NCBI RefSeq assembly: GCF_004216555.1
Contig: NZ_SGWQ01000005.1
Location: forward strand, 62,001 to 126,000
Length of the DNA stretch: 64,000 nucleotides
Source: Herbihabitans rhizosphaerae
GTDB taxonomy: Bacteria > Actinomycetota > Actinomycetes > Mycobacteriales > Pseudonocardiaceae
Direction of reading: 5' to 3'
Below are positions 34,334-44,847 of the stretch, one piece after another (the first letter of the stretch is position 1; each line of letters begins with the position of its first letter). The notes beneath the pieces were generated by a model, which had not been told where the DNA came from, did not search any database, and saw only the letters and a list, made by a program, of their open reading frames with translations. A program made the translations under genes and the position numbers.

Positions 34334-35572
34334 GTGAACACGGCGAACGGCAGGCTCGCGCGCCGGCTCGGGCTGGTCGACGCGACCGCCATCGGGCTCG
34401 GCTCGATGCTCGGCGCCGGTGTGTTCGCCGCGTTCGCCCCGGCGGCGGCCGCGGCCGGCAGCGGGTTGCTGCTGGCGCTGGTGCTCGCCGCGTTCGTGGC
34501 CTACTGCAACGCCTCGGCGTCGGCACAGCTCGCGGCGGTGTACCCGGCGTCCGGCGGCACGTACGTCTACGGGCGGGAACGGCTCGGCGAGTGGTGGGGG
34601 TTCACCGCCGGTTGGGGCTTCGTGGTGGGCAAGACGGCGAGCTGCGCGGCGATGGCGCTCACCTTCGCCGCGTACGCCGCGCCGGGCTGGGAGCGCCCGG
34701 CCGCCGTGCTGGCCGTGGTCGCGCTGACCGTGGTCAACCTGCTCGGCGTGACCCGCACGGCCACGGTCACCAAGATCCTTCTGGCGATCGTGCTCGTGGT
34801 GCTGATCGCCGTGATCGTGGTGTCCACTGTGGACGGTGAGCCGGCGCGGCTGGGTGAGCCGTGGTTCGACGGTGGGGTGCTCGGCGTGCTGCAGGCGGCC
34901 GGTCTGCTGTTCTTCGCGTTCGCCGGGTACGCCCGGATCGCGACACTCGGCGAGGAGGTGCGCCGGCCCGGCCGCACGATCCCGCTGGCCATTCTGGGCG
35001 CGCTGGCCGTCGCCGTGGTGATCTACCTGCTGGTCGGGATCGCGCTGCTGATGGCGCTCGGCCCGCAGCGGCTGGCGGCGACCGGCGCACCGCTGGCCGA
35101 GGCGCTCGCCTCCGCTGGAGTACCCGGCTGGCCGGCCAGGGTGGGTGCGGCGGCGGCGAGCCTCGGCGCGTTGCTCGCGCTGATCGCCGGGGTCGGGCGC
35201 ACGACCTTCGCGATGGCCGGAAACCGTGATCTGCCAACGGTTCTGGACGCGGTGCACCCTCGGCTCAAGGTGCCGCACCGGGCGGAGATCGCGGTCGGCG
35301 TACTCGTCTGCGTCATTGTGTCCACTGTGGACATTCGAGGCGCGATCGGGTTCTCGTCGTTCGGTGTGCTGGTGTACTACGCGATCGCCAACGCGGCCGC
35401 GTACACCCAGCCGCCGGCCGTGCGGAAGTGGCCGCGCGCGCTGAACGTGGCGGGCCTGGCCGGTTGTGTGCTGCTGGCCGCCACACTGCCGTGGCAGTCG
35501 GTACTGGCCGGTCTGGCGGTGTTCGCCGTGGGCCTGGCCGGTCGGGCGATCGTGCTGCGCACCCGGCGCTGA
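34334..35572 (+). CDS. APC-superfamily amino acid permease
   Basis: About 412 residues from GTG 34334 (GGGGGGAA ribosome site). Twelve hydrophobic segments; the first carries the APC unwound-helix motif AIGLGSMLGAGVFAAFAP. Others include NASASAQLAAVYPASGGTYV and LLFFAFAGYARIATLGEEVR, typical of cationic or neutral amino acid transporters. The substrate is not predictable from sequence. Two copies of the GTCCACTGTGGAC palindrome lie inside the gene. Confidence 0.93.
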   Translation: MNTANGRLARRLGLVDATAIGLGSMLGAGVFAAFAPAAAAAGSGLLLALVLAAFVAYCNASASAQLAAVYPASGGTYVYGRERLGEWWGFTAGWGFVVGKTASCAAMALTFAAYAAPGWERPAAVLAVVALTVVNLLGVTRTATVTKILLAIVLVVLIAVIVVSTVDGEPARLGEPWFDGGVLGVLQAAGLLFFAFAGYARIATLGEEVRRPGRTIPLAILGALAVAVVIYLLVGIALLMALGPQRLAATGAPLAEALASAGVPGWPARVGAAAASLGALLALIAGVGRTTFAMAGNRDLPTVLDAVHPRLKVPHRAEIAVGVLVCVIVSTVDIRGAIGFSSFGVLVYYAIANAAAYTQPPAVRKWPRALNVAGLAGCVLLAATLPWQSVLAGLAVFAVGLAGRAIVLRTRR

Positions 35573-35576
35573 ACGG

Positions 35577-35819
35577 TCACTCCTCGCTGTCGGCCATGTC
35601 GACGTAGGCCTGCGCGACGGCGGCGTCCAGCGCTTCGCGGAACTCGCGGATCTGTTCGTAGGACAGCGACAGCAGTGTGTCCTCGTCCACGTCGGTGAAG
35701 GTGATCATGCCTCCACGCGTGGAGATCGCACAGACACCCAACTCCGATACGGTGTCCTCGCATCGCACCAGCCACTCGCGCTTCACAGCGATCGGTTCCG
35801 CGACCTTGGCAGTGGTCAT
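35577..35819 (-). CDS. small conserved protein next to XRE/DUF397 cassette
   Basis: 80 residues from ATG 35819 (GGGGAGGG ribosome site), which I prefer to the longer starts. Beta-rich centre (VSELGVCAISTRGGMITFTD) and a C-terminal helix (YEQIREFREALDAAVAQAYV). It is divergent from the XRE-DUF5753 regulator with about 120 bp between them, an arrangement common for small partners of WhiJ-like loci. Function unknown. Confidence 0.7.
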   Translation of the reverse strand: MTTAKVAEPIAVKREWLVRCEDTVSELGVCAISTRGGMITFTDVDEDTLLSLSYEQIREFREALDAAVAQAYVDMADSEE

Positions 35820-35941
35820 AAGCCCTCCCCGTCCGATGTTCACGTTGCCCATCAATTACGCAAGCTTGCGTTTCTTTTATCAATAGCTCGATCGGGTGAT
35901 GTTCCTGTCGATGACGGGTGCAATCGTTCTACCGTGAAGTC

Positions 35942-36796
35942 ATGGCACGTCGCGCTGGACCATCCGTCCGATCCCGAAGGCTCGCTGTCGAACTGCGCAA
36001 GCTGCGGCAGAAGGCAGGCATGACCGGCGACGCGCTGGCCAAGGCGGTCGGCATGTCGCCGAGCAAGGTCAGCCGCGTCGAGCACTGCGAGGCAGGAATC
36101 TACCTGGACGAGGTGGAGAAGCTGCTCGACTTCCACCGCGTGTCCAAGCGCAAGCGCGTCGAACTTCTGGACATCGCCCGGCACGCACAGGAGCGCGGCT
36201 GGCTGCGGGTGAACAACCCGAGCCTGCCCAAGGATTGGCAGGCGTGGCTGGACTTCGAGGCAGAGGCCAATGCCCTGTCCATGTACACCCCACTCACGAT
36301 CCCCGGCCTGCTGCAGACCTCCGAGTACGCCAGGGCGATCATAGAGGCCACCGGAACGTGGTTGTCCGACAACGAGATCGACGCGATGGTCGCCAGCAGG
36401 ATGAGCCGCCAGGGCCTGCTAAGCCGGTCCACGCCACTGAGGTTGGACACGGTCATCGAGGAGAGCGTGCTCACCCGGCCGCTGGGCGATCCCGAGATGC
36501 AAGCCAGGCAACTGCGGCACCTGGTCAACTCCGCTCACCGGCCCAACATCACCATCCGGGTGTTGCCGCACGCCGCCGGCCTGCACGCCGGGCTCAACGG
36601 CCCGTTCGTGATGCTGGACTACGATGACGAGACCAGCCTTGTCCTGGTGGAGACCAGGGTGTCCAGCCTGTTCCTCGACGAGCAGGAGCACATCGACGAC
36701 TACGAGGCAGTCTGGCACCAGCTCAGCGACCTCGCCTTCGACCTGGGCGAGACGACCGAGTTCCTCAGGAAAGCCGCCGACCGGCTCGCCCTCTGA
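35942..36796 (+). CDS. XRE-family regulator with DUF5753 domain (WhiJ-like)
   Basis: 284 residues from ATG 35942. The N-terminal helix-turn-helix spans about 12-65 (LRQKAGMTGDALAKAVGMSP, SKVSRVEHCE). The DUF5753 C-terminal domain contains TIPGLLQTSEYARAII and VLPHAAGLHAGLNGPFVML. These regulators control sporulation and antibiotic production and are usually paired with a DUF397 (BldB-like) protein, encoded 17 bp downstream here. Confidence 0.92.
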   Translation: MARRAGPSVRSRRLAVELRKLRQKAGMTGDALAKAVGMSPSKVSRVEHCEAGIYLDEVEKLLDFHRVSKRKRVELLDIARHAQERGWLRVNNPSLPKDWQAWLDFEAEANALSMYTPLTIPGLLQTSEYARAIIEATGTWLSDNEIDAMVASRMSRQGLLSRSTPLRLDTVIEESVLTRPLGDPEMQARQLRHLVNSAHRPNITIRVLPHAAGLHAGLNGPFVMLDYDDETSLVLVETRVSSLFLDEQEHIDDYEAVWHQLSDLAFDLGETTEFLRKAADRLAL

Positions 36797-36813
36797 CGTG
36801 ACATCATGGCGGC

Positions 36814-37065
36814 GTGATCGCCTACGACCTGTCCCGTGCCGCGTGGCGCAAGAGCAGCTACAGCGAAAGCACCGCCAACTGCGTCGAAGTCGCGTTCGTG
36901 GACGCCGCGTGGCGCAAGAGCAGCTACAGCGCGGATACAGCCACCTGTGTCGAGGTCGCCGTCACCCCGGCGGCCGTGGCCACCCGCGACACCAAGAACC
37001 CCACCGGCCCGGTGCTCACCTTCCCCGTGTCCGCGTGGCACACCCTGGTGTCCACAGTGGACTGA
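36814..37065 (+). CDS. DUF397 (BldB-like) protein with duplicated signature
   Basis: 83 residues from GTG 36814. The DUF397 signature AAWRKSSYS...NCVEVA occurs twice in tandem (about residues 9-30 and 31-52). At DNA level the 28 bp at 36838-36865 are identical to 36904-36931, a 66-bp spaced duplication. Normal DUF397 proteins have one signature, so this gene has an internal duplication. Likely the partner of the upstream XRE regulator. Its stop coincides with a GTCCACAGTGGAC palindrome. Confidence 0.88.
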   Translation: MIAYDLSRAAWRKSSYSESTANCVEVAFVDAAWRKSSYSADTATCVEVAVTPAAVATRDTKNPTGPVLTFPVSAWHTLVSTVD

Positions 37066-37067
37066 TC

Positions 37068-37271
37068 GTCCGCCGGCCTCGCCGGACTGACCCTCACCGC
37101 CGTCCCCGCGACGGCGTCCACCGATCCCATCCGTGCGCGGGAGCGACCCAGCGCTGTGACGGGACCGTCGAGGTGCCGCTGGACTGGTCGAACCCGAGCG
37201 GCGAGAAGATCACCGTCGCCGCGCGGTGCCGGCCGTTCGAGGCGCGGGACGTGCCGGTCGTCAACGGGTGA
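37068..37271 (+). pseudogene. N-terminal remnant of secreted alpha/beta hydrolase
   Basis: Two short in-frame pieces: a signal-peptide-like stretch (SAGLAGLTLTAVPATASTDP) and, in another frame, CDGTVEVPLDWSNPSGEKIT, the start typical of TAP-like secreted alpha/beta hydrolases. It ends in VPVVNG and a stop. The catalytic region is absent. It lies directly behind the DUF397 gene and abuts the convergent NTF2-like gene. Confidence 0.65.
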
Positions 37272-37727
37272 TCAGCCCCAGCCGCCCTGGACCATCGTCT
37301 GGAACTTCCACTCGCCGCCGGAGCGCACGAGCAGGTCGCCGTAGCGGACGGTCTGCTTGTGCCCCTCGACGGTGAACGTGGCGTCGGTGATCACGAAGAC
37401 CAGGTTCTGACTGAGGAAGTGCGGCGTACGCGTGGAGTCCATCTCCACATCGCCGGCGCCGCCCATGATCTCGGTCATCTTCTGGACGAAGGTGGCGCGG
37501 TCCCAACTCTCGGCCGCGCCGGTGCCGTCCGGCCCGGTGCTGACCGTGTTGATCGGGAACAGCGCCTTGTCCGCCATGCCCTCGACGTCGACCTTCCCGG
37601 CGAGCGCGTCGTAGTCGGCGAACCAGGCCAGGACGCTGGCCACGTCCTGCTCGCTCGGCGTGAATCCGGCACCGTCGGTCGGTAGCTGCGTCAAGTTCGA
37701 CTCCGTTCTGTTTGCTTCTTCGTACAT
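37272..37727 (-). CDS. SnoaL/NTF2-like protein
   Basis: 151 residues from ATG 37727. The cystatin-like NTF2 fold is recognisable from the helix SEQDVASVLAWFADYDALAG, the pattern NTVSTGPDGTGAAESWDRAT and the C-terminal strands (FVITDATFTVEGHKQTVRYG, LLVRSGGEWKFQTMVQGG). Such proteins are isomerases, hydrolases or ligand-binding domains; here it is unassigned. No ribosome site precedes the ATG, so the message is probably leaderless. A CGTAC-N3-GTACG palindrome lies 5 bp upstream of the start. Confidence 0.8.
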   Translation of the reverse strand: MYEEANRTESNLTQLPTDGAGFTPSEQDVASVLAWFADYDALAGKVDVEGMADKALFPINTVSTGPDGTGAAESWDRATFVQKMTEIMGGAGDVEMDSTRTPHFLSQNLVFVITDATFTVEGHKQTVRYGDLLVRSGGEWKFQTMVQGGWG

Positions 37728-37732
37728 TGTAC

Positions 37733-37745
37733 CGTACGCTGTACG
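37733..37745. promoter_or_regulatory. palindrome at the NTF2-like gene start
   Basis: CGTACGCTGTACG (CGTAC-N3-GTACG), embedded in a run of four GTAC tetramers between 37720 and 37746. It overlaps the place where the -10 region (TACGGT on the reverse strand) of a leaderless promoter would be, so a bound regulator would block transcription. The regulator is unknown. Confidence 0.5.
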
Positions 37746-37883
37746 GAGATACAAGAGGTATTTCGGTTGCGGTGATCCCGGCACGCGTTGCACGATGTTC
37801 GGGCACTGCTGTCGCACCAGCGGAGGTTCAGGTGTTCCTGACGAGCGCTCACCAGGTCATGTACCCCAGCGCTCAGGAGCACC

Positions 37884-39515
<1,632 letters not shown>

Positions 39516-39553
39516 GTGAACCAATCCCTTAAACGGCCTGGTCAGTGCCCCGC

Positions 39554-39581
39554 AACGGGATCGAGCCCGCTGAATCCCGTT
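39554..39581. terminator. hairpin between convergent ABC-F and sortase-operon genes
   Basis: AACGGGAT (39554-39561) pairs with ATCCCGTT (39574-39581) across a 12-nt loop. It lies between the ABC-F stop at 39515 and the stop of the small membrane protein at 39587, so it can serve both strands. Confidence 0.55.
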
Positions 39582-39586
39582 CGGGT

Positions 39587-39745
39587 TTACGGGGTCGTGG
39601 TGACGTTGTTGAAGGGCAGCTTCGGCTCCACCCACGGGAACACCACGAACATCAGGAGCGCGATCACGCCGAGCACGAGCACGGTCGCCTCGAGGACCTT
39701 CACCGCGGTCGGGCCGGGCAGCTGCCGCCAGATCCAGCCGTACAT
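39587..39745 (-). CDS. small membrane protein coupled to class E sortase
   Basis: 52 residues. The protein opens MYGWIWRQLPGP, has one membrane helix (ATVLVLGVIALLMFVVFPWV) and ends in EPKLPFNNVTTTP. The ATG overlaps the sortase stop by one base. The MYGWIWRxLPG start and FPWxEPxLPF end are shared by small proteins that follow class E sortases in actinobacteria. Role unknown, possibly a partner of the sortase. Confidence 0.85.
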   Translation of the reverse strand: MYGWIWRQLPGPTAVKVLEATVLVLGVIALLMFVVFPWVEPKLPFNNVTTTP

Positions 39746-40635
39746 CAGCTTGTCTCCGTGAACTCGGGCGGGCGGATGCCCATGGACTTGGGGATCTCGC
39801 TGGTCATCACCGCGTGCACGATCAGCCGCTGCCGGTCGGAGAACCGAGGGTGACACGTGGTGAGGGTGAGCAGTGACGCCAGCGGGCCGAAGCTCGGCTG
39901 CACCGACGGGCAGTGCGGCACCGGAGAGATCACCGACCCGTCCTCCGGGCGGACGATCTCCTGGCCGACCGTGTCGCGGTACCAGTACTTCTGGCCCAGC
40001 ACCGGATCGCAGCGCTTGTTGTTGGCCAGCGAGCGGTCCCAGAGCGGCTCGACGTCGCGGCACTTCGGCCGGCGCTGGTCCTTGGCCGGCCAGCCGGCGA
40101 CCTCGTCGGCCTTCGGCAGCACGCGGTAGACGAACCAGCTCGCGTGCGTCTCCACGATGATCGCGTCGCACGAGTTGAGCAGGTCGATGTCGTTGAACGG
40201 CGCGCCCTTGCCGACCCGGTGGCCGGCGATGGCGAAGTTACCCGGCAGCCCGGGAAGCGCGGTGCCCTTGTAGTGCCCCGGCCCGATCTCCAGCGACTTG
40301 TCGTCGGTGCCCTCGAGGATCGCGAACTGGTAGTCGGCGCCGAAACTCGGCACGTACATCCGCGCGAACGCCTCGCCGTCGGTCACCTCGATACGCCGCG
40401 AGCGCTCCGGATCGGGCGGCGCCTTCCAGCGCTCCTCCAGCGCGGCGTTGGCGTCGCGCTGCTTGCCGGCCGAGAACCAGTCGGTGACATAGACCTCGTA
40501 GACCACGAACAGCAGGACCACCAGTCCGAGGGTGATCAGGACCTCGCCGATGGTGCGCACGACGGTCCGCCCTCGGCTGTCCCGCTCCGGCGGCGGTGGC
40601 TGCTCTGGGGCGGCTGGCGACACTGCTGTGTCCAC
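39745..40635 (-). CDS. srtE: class E sortase
   Basis: 296 residues. A cytoplasmic Pro-rich N-terminus, a membrane helix (about 30-50, VLITLGLVVLLFVVYEVYV) and a catalytic domain with the sortase His in GNFAIAGHRVGKG, nucleophile C261 in LTLTTCHPRFSD and the Arg just after it (SDRQRL). Class E sortases anchor surface proteins, usually with LAxTG signals, in actinobacteria. It is divergent from crgA and coupled to the small membrane protein downstream. Confidence 0.93.
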   Translation of the reverse strand: MDTAVSPAAPEQPPPPERDSRGRTVVRTIGEVLITLGLVVLLFVVYEVYVTDWFSAGKQRDANAALEERWKAPPDPERSRRIEVTDGEAFARMYVPSFGADYQFAILEGTDDKSLEIGPGHYKGTALPGLPGNFAIAGHRVGKGAPFNDIDLLNSCDAIIVETHASWFVYRVLPKADEVAGWPAKDQRRPKCRDVEPLWDRSLANNKRCDPVLGQKYWYRDTVGQEIVRPEDGSVISPVPHCPSVQPSFGPLASLLTLTTCHPRFSDRQRLIVHAVMTSEIPKSMGIRPPEFTETS

Positions 40636-40772
40636 CGGGCGCTCCTCTCCGGGAGACTGGTGGTCGGTCGGGGTGTTCGGTTACGTTAACGTGTCGAGCC
40701 TGGAGTGGTTGCGCCCGAGGGAGTAACCACCGCGGCCGCTGTACCCGTGCTCCACGTCAGGCGAGGACTCCG

Positions 40773-41042
40773 ATGCCTAAGTCCAAGGTCCGCAAGAAGG
40801 CCGTCTACACGGCGCCGGCGGACAAGCGCACCCCGGTCAAGATCAAATCCGCCGGCCCGTCGCATCCGATCTACGTGATCGTGATGCTCGGCCTGATGGT
40901 GCTGGGATTGGCCTGGCTGGTCGTGCAGTACATCGCCAAGGAAGACATCCCGGTAATGCGTGACCTCGCGGACTGGCACAACTTCGCGATCGGGTTCGCG
41001 CTCATGATCGCCGGCCTGCTGATGACCATGCGGTGGCGCTAG
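40773..41042 (+). CDS. crgA: CrgA cell division protein
   Basis: 89 residues. A basic N-terminus (PKSKVRKKAVYTAPADKR) and two membrane helices (about 33-53 and 68-86), with NFAIGFALMIAGLLMTMRWR at the end. CrgA helps build the division septum, interacting with FtsZ and PBPs. Its position near pknB/trpG and the sortase is conserved in actinobacteria. Confidence 0.95.
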   Translation: MPKSKVRKKAVYTAPADKRTPVKIKSAGPSHPIYVIVMLGLMVLGLAWLVVQYIAKEDIPVMRDLADWHNFAIGFALMIAGLLMTMRWR

Positions 41043-41115
41043 GTCGGGGCACCGGCACCGATTGTTCATCATGACTTCGCGTCGTGATCGGTTGAATACC
41101 GCTGTTCGGCCCAGA

Positions 41116-41171
41116 GTGGTTGAACCACATGGCTGTAACTCATCCCCATTGTGGATAACTGCTGTGGACAA
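41116..41171. promoter_or_regulatory. two consensus DnaA boxes and a palindrome upstream of PH-domain gene
   Basis: On the reverse strand, 41150-41158 reads TTATCCACA and 41163-41171 reads TTGTCCACA: the classic and the actinobacterial DnaA-box consensus, same orientation, 13 bp apart. A perfect GTGGTT-G-AACCAC palindrome lies at 41116-41128. They sit between crgA and the PH-domain gene. Confidence 0.55.
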
Positions 41172-41174
41172 CTC

Positions 41175-41576
41175 ATGAGGCACACCTGGGCACCGCCCGC
41201 CGCACTGGTCGGCATGGCGTGGGTACTGGCCGCGGGCGCCGGCGTGTGGGTGGCACTGTCCGAGGATCCGCGCGGGCAGGTCCTGATCGCGGTGGCCGCC
41301 GCCGCGCTGGTGCTCCTGGCGCTGTCCGGCACCCTGGCCCGACCGAGGCTCGCCGCCGACGCCGACGGCGTCACCGTGCGCGGGCTGACCCGAACCCGGC
41401 ACTGGTCCTGGGCGCAGGCCTCCGTCCGGCTCGCCACCCACCGGCGGCTCGGGCGGGAGCAGCCGGTGGTGGAGATCGACGTGCACGACAGGGACGATCT
41501 CGTCGTGCTGGGCTGGCTGGACCTCGGCGAGGACCCGCGAGACGTGATCGAGTCCATCGCCGCACTCCGCACCTAG
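41175..41576 (+). CDS. small PH-domain membrane protein
   Basis: 133 residues from ATG 41175 (GTG 41151 is also in frame but overlaps the DnaA-box-like sequence). Two membrane helices (about 8-28 and 34-54) precede a bacterial PH domain (ADADGVTVRGLTRTRHWSWA, VVEIDVHDRDDLVVLGWLDL). Similar proteins occur near crgA in mycobacteria. Role unknown. Confidence 0.8.
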   Translation: MRHTWAPPAALVGMAWVLAAGAGVWVALSEDPRGQVLIAVAAAALVLLALSGTLARPRLAADADGVTVRGLTRTRHWSWAQASVRLATHRRLGREQPVVEIDVHDRDDLVVLGWLDLGEDPRDVIESIAALRT

Positions 41577-41645
41577 GGCCCGCCACAACGGCCGGTTTGC
41601 CGTCGTTGCGGACATCCCGAACCCGGGTTTGTGGGTCTTGAAGAC

Positions 41646-42587
41646 CTACAAACGCATGCAGTCCGGCTGCGGCTCGAACCAGCACACGATGTCGCCCAGC
41701 CTCGTCACCTCGCCGAACTGCGCGTCCCGGACCAGGATCAGCCCGGCGAGCACCACGACCACCGCGACGATCGCGCCGGCCTGCCAGTTGTTGCGCGATC
41801 GCATCGGCGCGTACACCAGTGCCATCGTGGTGAGGCCGCCGACGACCAGACCGCCGAGGTGGCCGAGCAGGGAGATGCCCGGCAGCGTCACGCTGATGAA
41901 CAGGTTGATCGCGATGACGCCGATCGCCCCGGACGGGTTCAGCTTCAGCCGCAGCACGATCACCGCGAGCGCGCCCATCAACCCGAACACGGCACCGGAC
42001 GCGCCGGCGACCATCGCCTCCCGCGCGCCGAACAGGAACACCGCCGCGCCGCCGCCGAGCAGCGAGACCAGGTACACGGCGGTGAACCGCACCCGGCCGA
42101 GCACCGGCTCGAGGTCCCGCCCGAGCACGAACAGCGCCAGCATGTTCATCAACAGGTGGATCGGGCCGTAGTGCAGGAAGCCCGAGGTGATCAACCGCCA
42201 CCACTCGCCGTACGCGGTGATCGGCGGCCACAGTCCCCACTGCCGGAACAGCTCGCTGGCCTCGTTGTGCGCGATGTCCTTGGCCTCGTAGGCCGTGTAG
42301 GCGAACACCGCCACGTTCAGCGCGATCAGGATCGGCACGACCAGCAGCCGCCGGGCGGTCTGCCCGGCCTGCGCGCCGGCCACGGTCACCGGCTGCCGGG
42401 TGGTGCGCGCACCCTCGTTCACGCAGTCGACGCACTGGTAGCCGACCGACGCCTCACGCAGGCACTCCGGGCACGCCGGACGCTCGCAGCGCACACAGCG
42501 CAGCCCGGTCGGCCGGTCTGGATGCCGCACGCATCCGGGGAGCTGCTGTTCCTGCGGACGCGGCGGCGGCTCCGGTGGGGTTGTCAC
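41646..42587 (-). CDS. rhomboid-family intramembrane serine protease
   Basis: 313 residues. The N-terminal zinc-binding region has paired CxxC-type cysteines (CVRCERPACPECLREASVGY). The six-helix rhomboid core has HLLMN (N148), catalytic GASG (S197) and the His in LLGHLGGLVVGG (H243). A seventh segment and a short tail follow. It cleaves substrates within the membrane; targets unknown. It lies 10 bp downstream of the cyclophilin gene on the same strand, probably in one transcript. Confidence 0.94.
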   Translation of the reverse strand: MTTPPEPPPRPQEQQLPGCVRHPDRPTGLRCVRCERPACPECLREASVGYQCVDCVNEGARTTRQPVTVAGAQAGQTARRLLVVPILIALNVAVFAYTAYEAKDIAHNEASELFRQWGLWPPITAYGEWWRLITSGFLHYGPIHLLMNMLALFVLGRDLEPVLGRVRFTAVYLVSLLGGGAAVFLFGAREAMVAGASGAVFGLMGALAVIVLRLKLNPSGAIGVIAINLFISVTLPGISLLGHLGGLVVGGLTTMALVYAPMRSRNNWQAGAIVAVVVVLAGLILVRDAQFGEVTRLGDIVCWFEPQPDCMRL

Positions 42588-42597
42588 AGCCTTGCCG

Positions 42598-43149
<552 letters not shown>

Positions 43150-43232
43150 CCGGTCATCGTGCCATCCACGGCGAGATCCGTCTGGAAGGGGCAGGATGGG
43201 AATGGTCAGGTGCACGAGCCTTTGGAGCGACT

Positions 43233-44120
43233 ATGGACGAGGTGAAGGCGATGGCCAAGGCCGGAGAGACCGTCGGCAGAGCCGTCGGCACCGGCCTGCT
43301 GGTGGTACGTCGGAGTGCGGTTCGCGCAGGTCAGCTGGGTGCCGCCGCGGCGAAGCGGGCTGGCGGAGCAGCGGAGCGCAAGCTCACCGAGCACGGCGCG
43401 AACCCGCAGCAGATGGCCTCCGCGCTGACCGAGGGTGCCGAGGTCGCACGTGAGGAAGTCGCCAGGACGACCCGCCGCACACGCCGGAAACTGGCCAGAA
43501 AGGCGAAGGCGGCACGCAGAGATCTGGCAAAGTCGGCTGCGAAAGCCAAGCAAGAGGCGGAGAAGAGCAAACCTGTGAAGGAAACCAAGAAAGCTGCCAA
43601 GAAGGCCAAGCTGGAAGCCAAGCGCGCGGCGGTCACCGCGACGCACGAGCTCAAGCGTGAGGCACTGCGGAAGCGGGACGACGTGAAGCGTGCGGCGTCC
43701 GAGGCTCGCGAAGAGGCCGCGAAGCAGTCCAGGCGGGCCGCCAAGAAGGCGCGCAAGAAGGCCGACAAGCTGGCCGCGAAGTCCGGTGGCACCGAGAAGC
43801 CCAAGCGCAAGCGCCGCAAGCTTCCGTTGCTGCTGGCCGTCGTCGCGGCCGGTGTGGCCTACGTGGTGAAGTCGAAGTCGTCGTCCGCGCCGGCGCAGTC
43901 CGCGTCGCCCCAGACGCCGCCACGGCCCACCCCGGCGCCGGCACCGAAACCGGCCGCCAAGCCGGCGGCGGCGCCGAAGCCCACCGCGGCGAAGGAGTCG
44001 AAGCCGAGCCCGGCTCCGCACGCCACCACACCCAAGGAAGCGGGCGCCAAGCACGCGGCGGACAAGCCGGCCAGCAACGGCCAGCAGGTGTCCGACCAGG
44101 CGTCCTCGGAGAAGAAGTAG
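43233..44120 (+). CDS. Lys/Ala-rich (histone H1-like) membrane-anchored protein
   Basis: 295 residues. An amphipathic N-terminus (about 1-75) precedes a very Lys/Ala/Arg-rich helical region (about 76-195) with KKA/AKK repeats like histone H1 or HupB tails. One hydrophobic segment (LPLLLAVVAAGVAYVV) is followed by a Pro/Ala/Lys tail. It may bind nucleic acid or envelope polymers; both are guesses from composition. GGAG ribosome site before ATG 43233. Confidence 0.75.
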   Translation: MDEVKAMAKAGETVGRAVGTGLLVVRRSAVRAGQLGAAAAKRAGGAAERKLTEHGANPQQMASALTEGAEVAREEVARTTRRTRRKLARKAKAARRDLAKSAAKAKQEAEKSKPVKETKKAAKKAKLEAKRAAVTATHELKREALRKRDDVKRAASEAREEAAKQSRRAAKKARKKADKLAAKSGGTEKPKRKRRKLPLLLAVVAAGVAYVVKSKSSSAPAQSASPQTPPRPTPAPAPKPAAKPAAAPKPTAAKESKPSPAPHATTPKEAGAKHAADKPASNGQQVSDQASSEKK

Positions 44121-44124
44121 CGAG

Positions 44125-44685
44125 CTACAAGCGCAGGGTCGACACGATCTGCTCGACGATTCGCCGAGCCTTGATCGTCTGACCCTGGTTGGTACTCACG
44201 ACGACGGCGGTGCCGCCCTTCGCCACGGCGTAGACGGCACCGCCGTTCGTCGTCTGCGAACCGCCCTTCCACCCGGCCGGCGTCTCCTCCGGGTTCGAGG
44301 TGGCGATCGGTGCCGCCTGGTCCACGACCGCCTTGGCCACCGGCGGCTCCCCCACGAACACCCGCACGGACAGCTGCGTCGTGCCGTCGCCGCGCAGGAA
44401 GAAGCACGCGGGGTGCGGCTTGTCCGCGGACAGGCGCACCCTGCTCACCCGCTGCGCGTTGGCCTGCTCGACGACGGCGGTGGCCAGGTACGGACAGCGC
44501 CCGTCGGTCACCGGCTGCGGCAGCGGCGGGGCGGCGACCGGCGGCGGCGGTGCGGGCGCGGTGGACGGCGGCTGAGCCGATGACTGGGTCGATGTCTGGG
44601 CCGGTGGCTGTTGCTCGCCGGAGCACGCGGCGAGCACGGCGAGAACGGGTACGGCGAGCGCGGCGAGTCGTCTCATGGCGCGCAC
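44125..44685 (-). CDS. DUF2020-type lipoprotein
   Basis: 186 residues. A signal peptide ends in the lipobox VLAACSG, followed by a Pro/Ser/Thr-rich linker and a domain with CPYLATAVVEQANAQRVSRV and PACFFLRGDGTTQLSVRVFV, which I recognise as DUF2020. An extracytoplasmic lipoprotein of unknown role. Convergent with the Lys-rich gene, 4 bp apart. Confidence 0.82.
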   Translation of the reverse strand: MRAMRRLAALAVPVLAVLAACSGEQQPPAQTSTQSSAQPPSTAPAPPPPVAAPPLPQPVTDGRCPYLATAVVEQANAQRVSRVRLSADKPHPACFFLRGDGTTQLSVRVFVGEPPVAKAVVDQAAPIATSNPEETPAGWKGGSQTTNGGAVYAVAKGGTAVVVSTNQGQTIKARRIVEQIVSTLRL

Positions 44686-44847
44686 AAGTCAACCAGATGC
44701 TTACCGACGAAGTGCGGTGTCGCCCGCGTCACAACGTGAACCACGATTACTCCCGGCGCGTAAGGGTTAGCACGCCGTCAACGTAGGACGGCGCTGACGC
44801 CACTCCCACCCGTCACCGCTGACCCCTGCTACGGACGGAGTACATCT

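Noticed and set aside
37843-37874. GAGCGCT/AGCGCTC stem before the ABC-F gene as an attenuator
   Set aside because: Each arm is itself palindromic, so the long-range pairing is weak evidence; no convincing leader peptide was seen.
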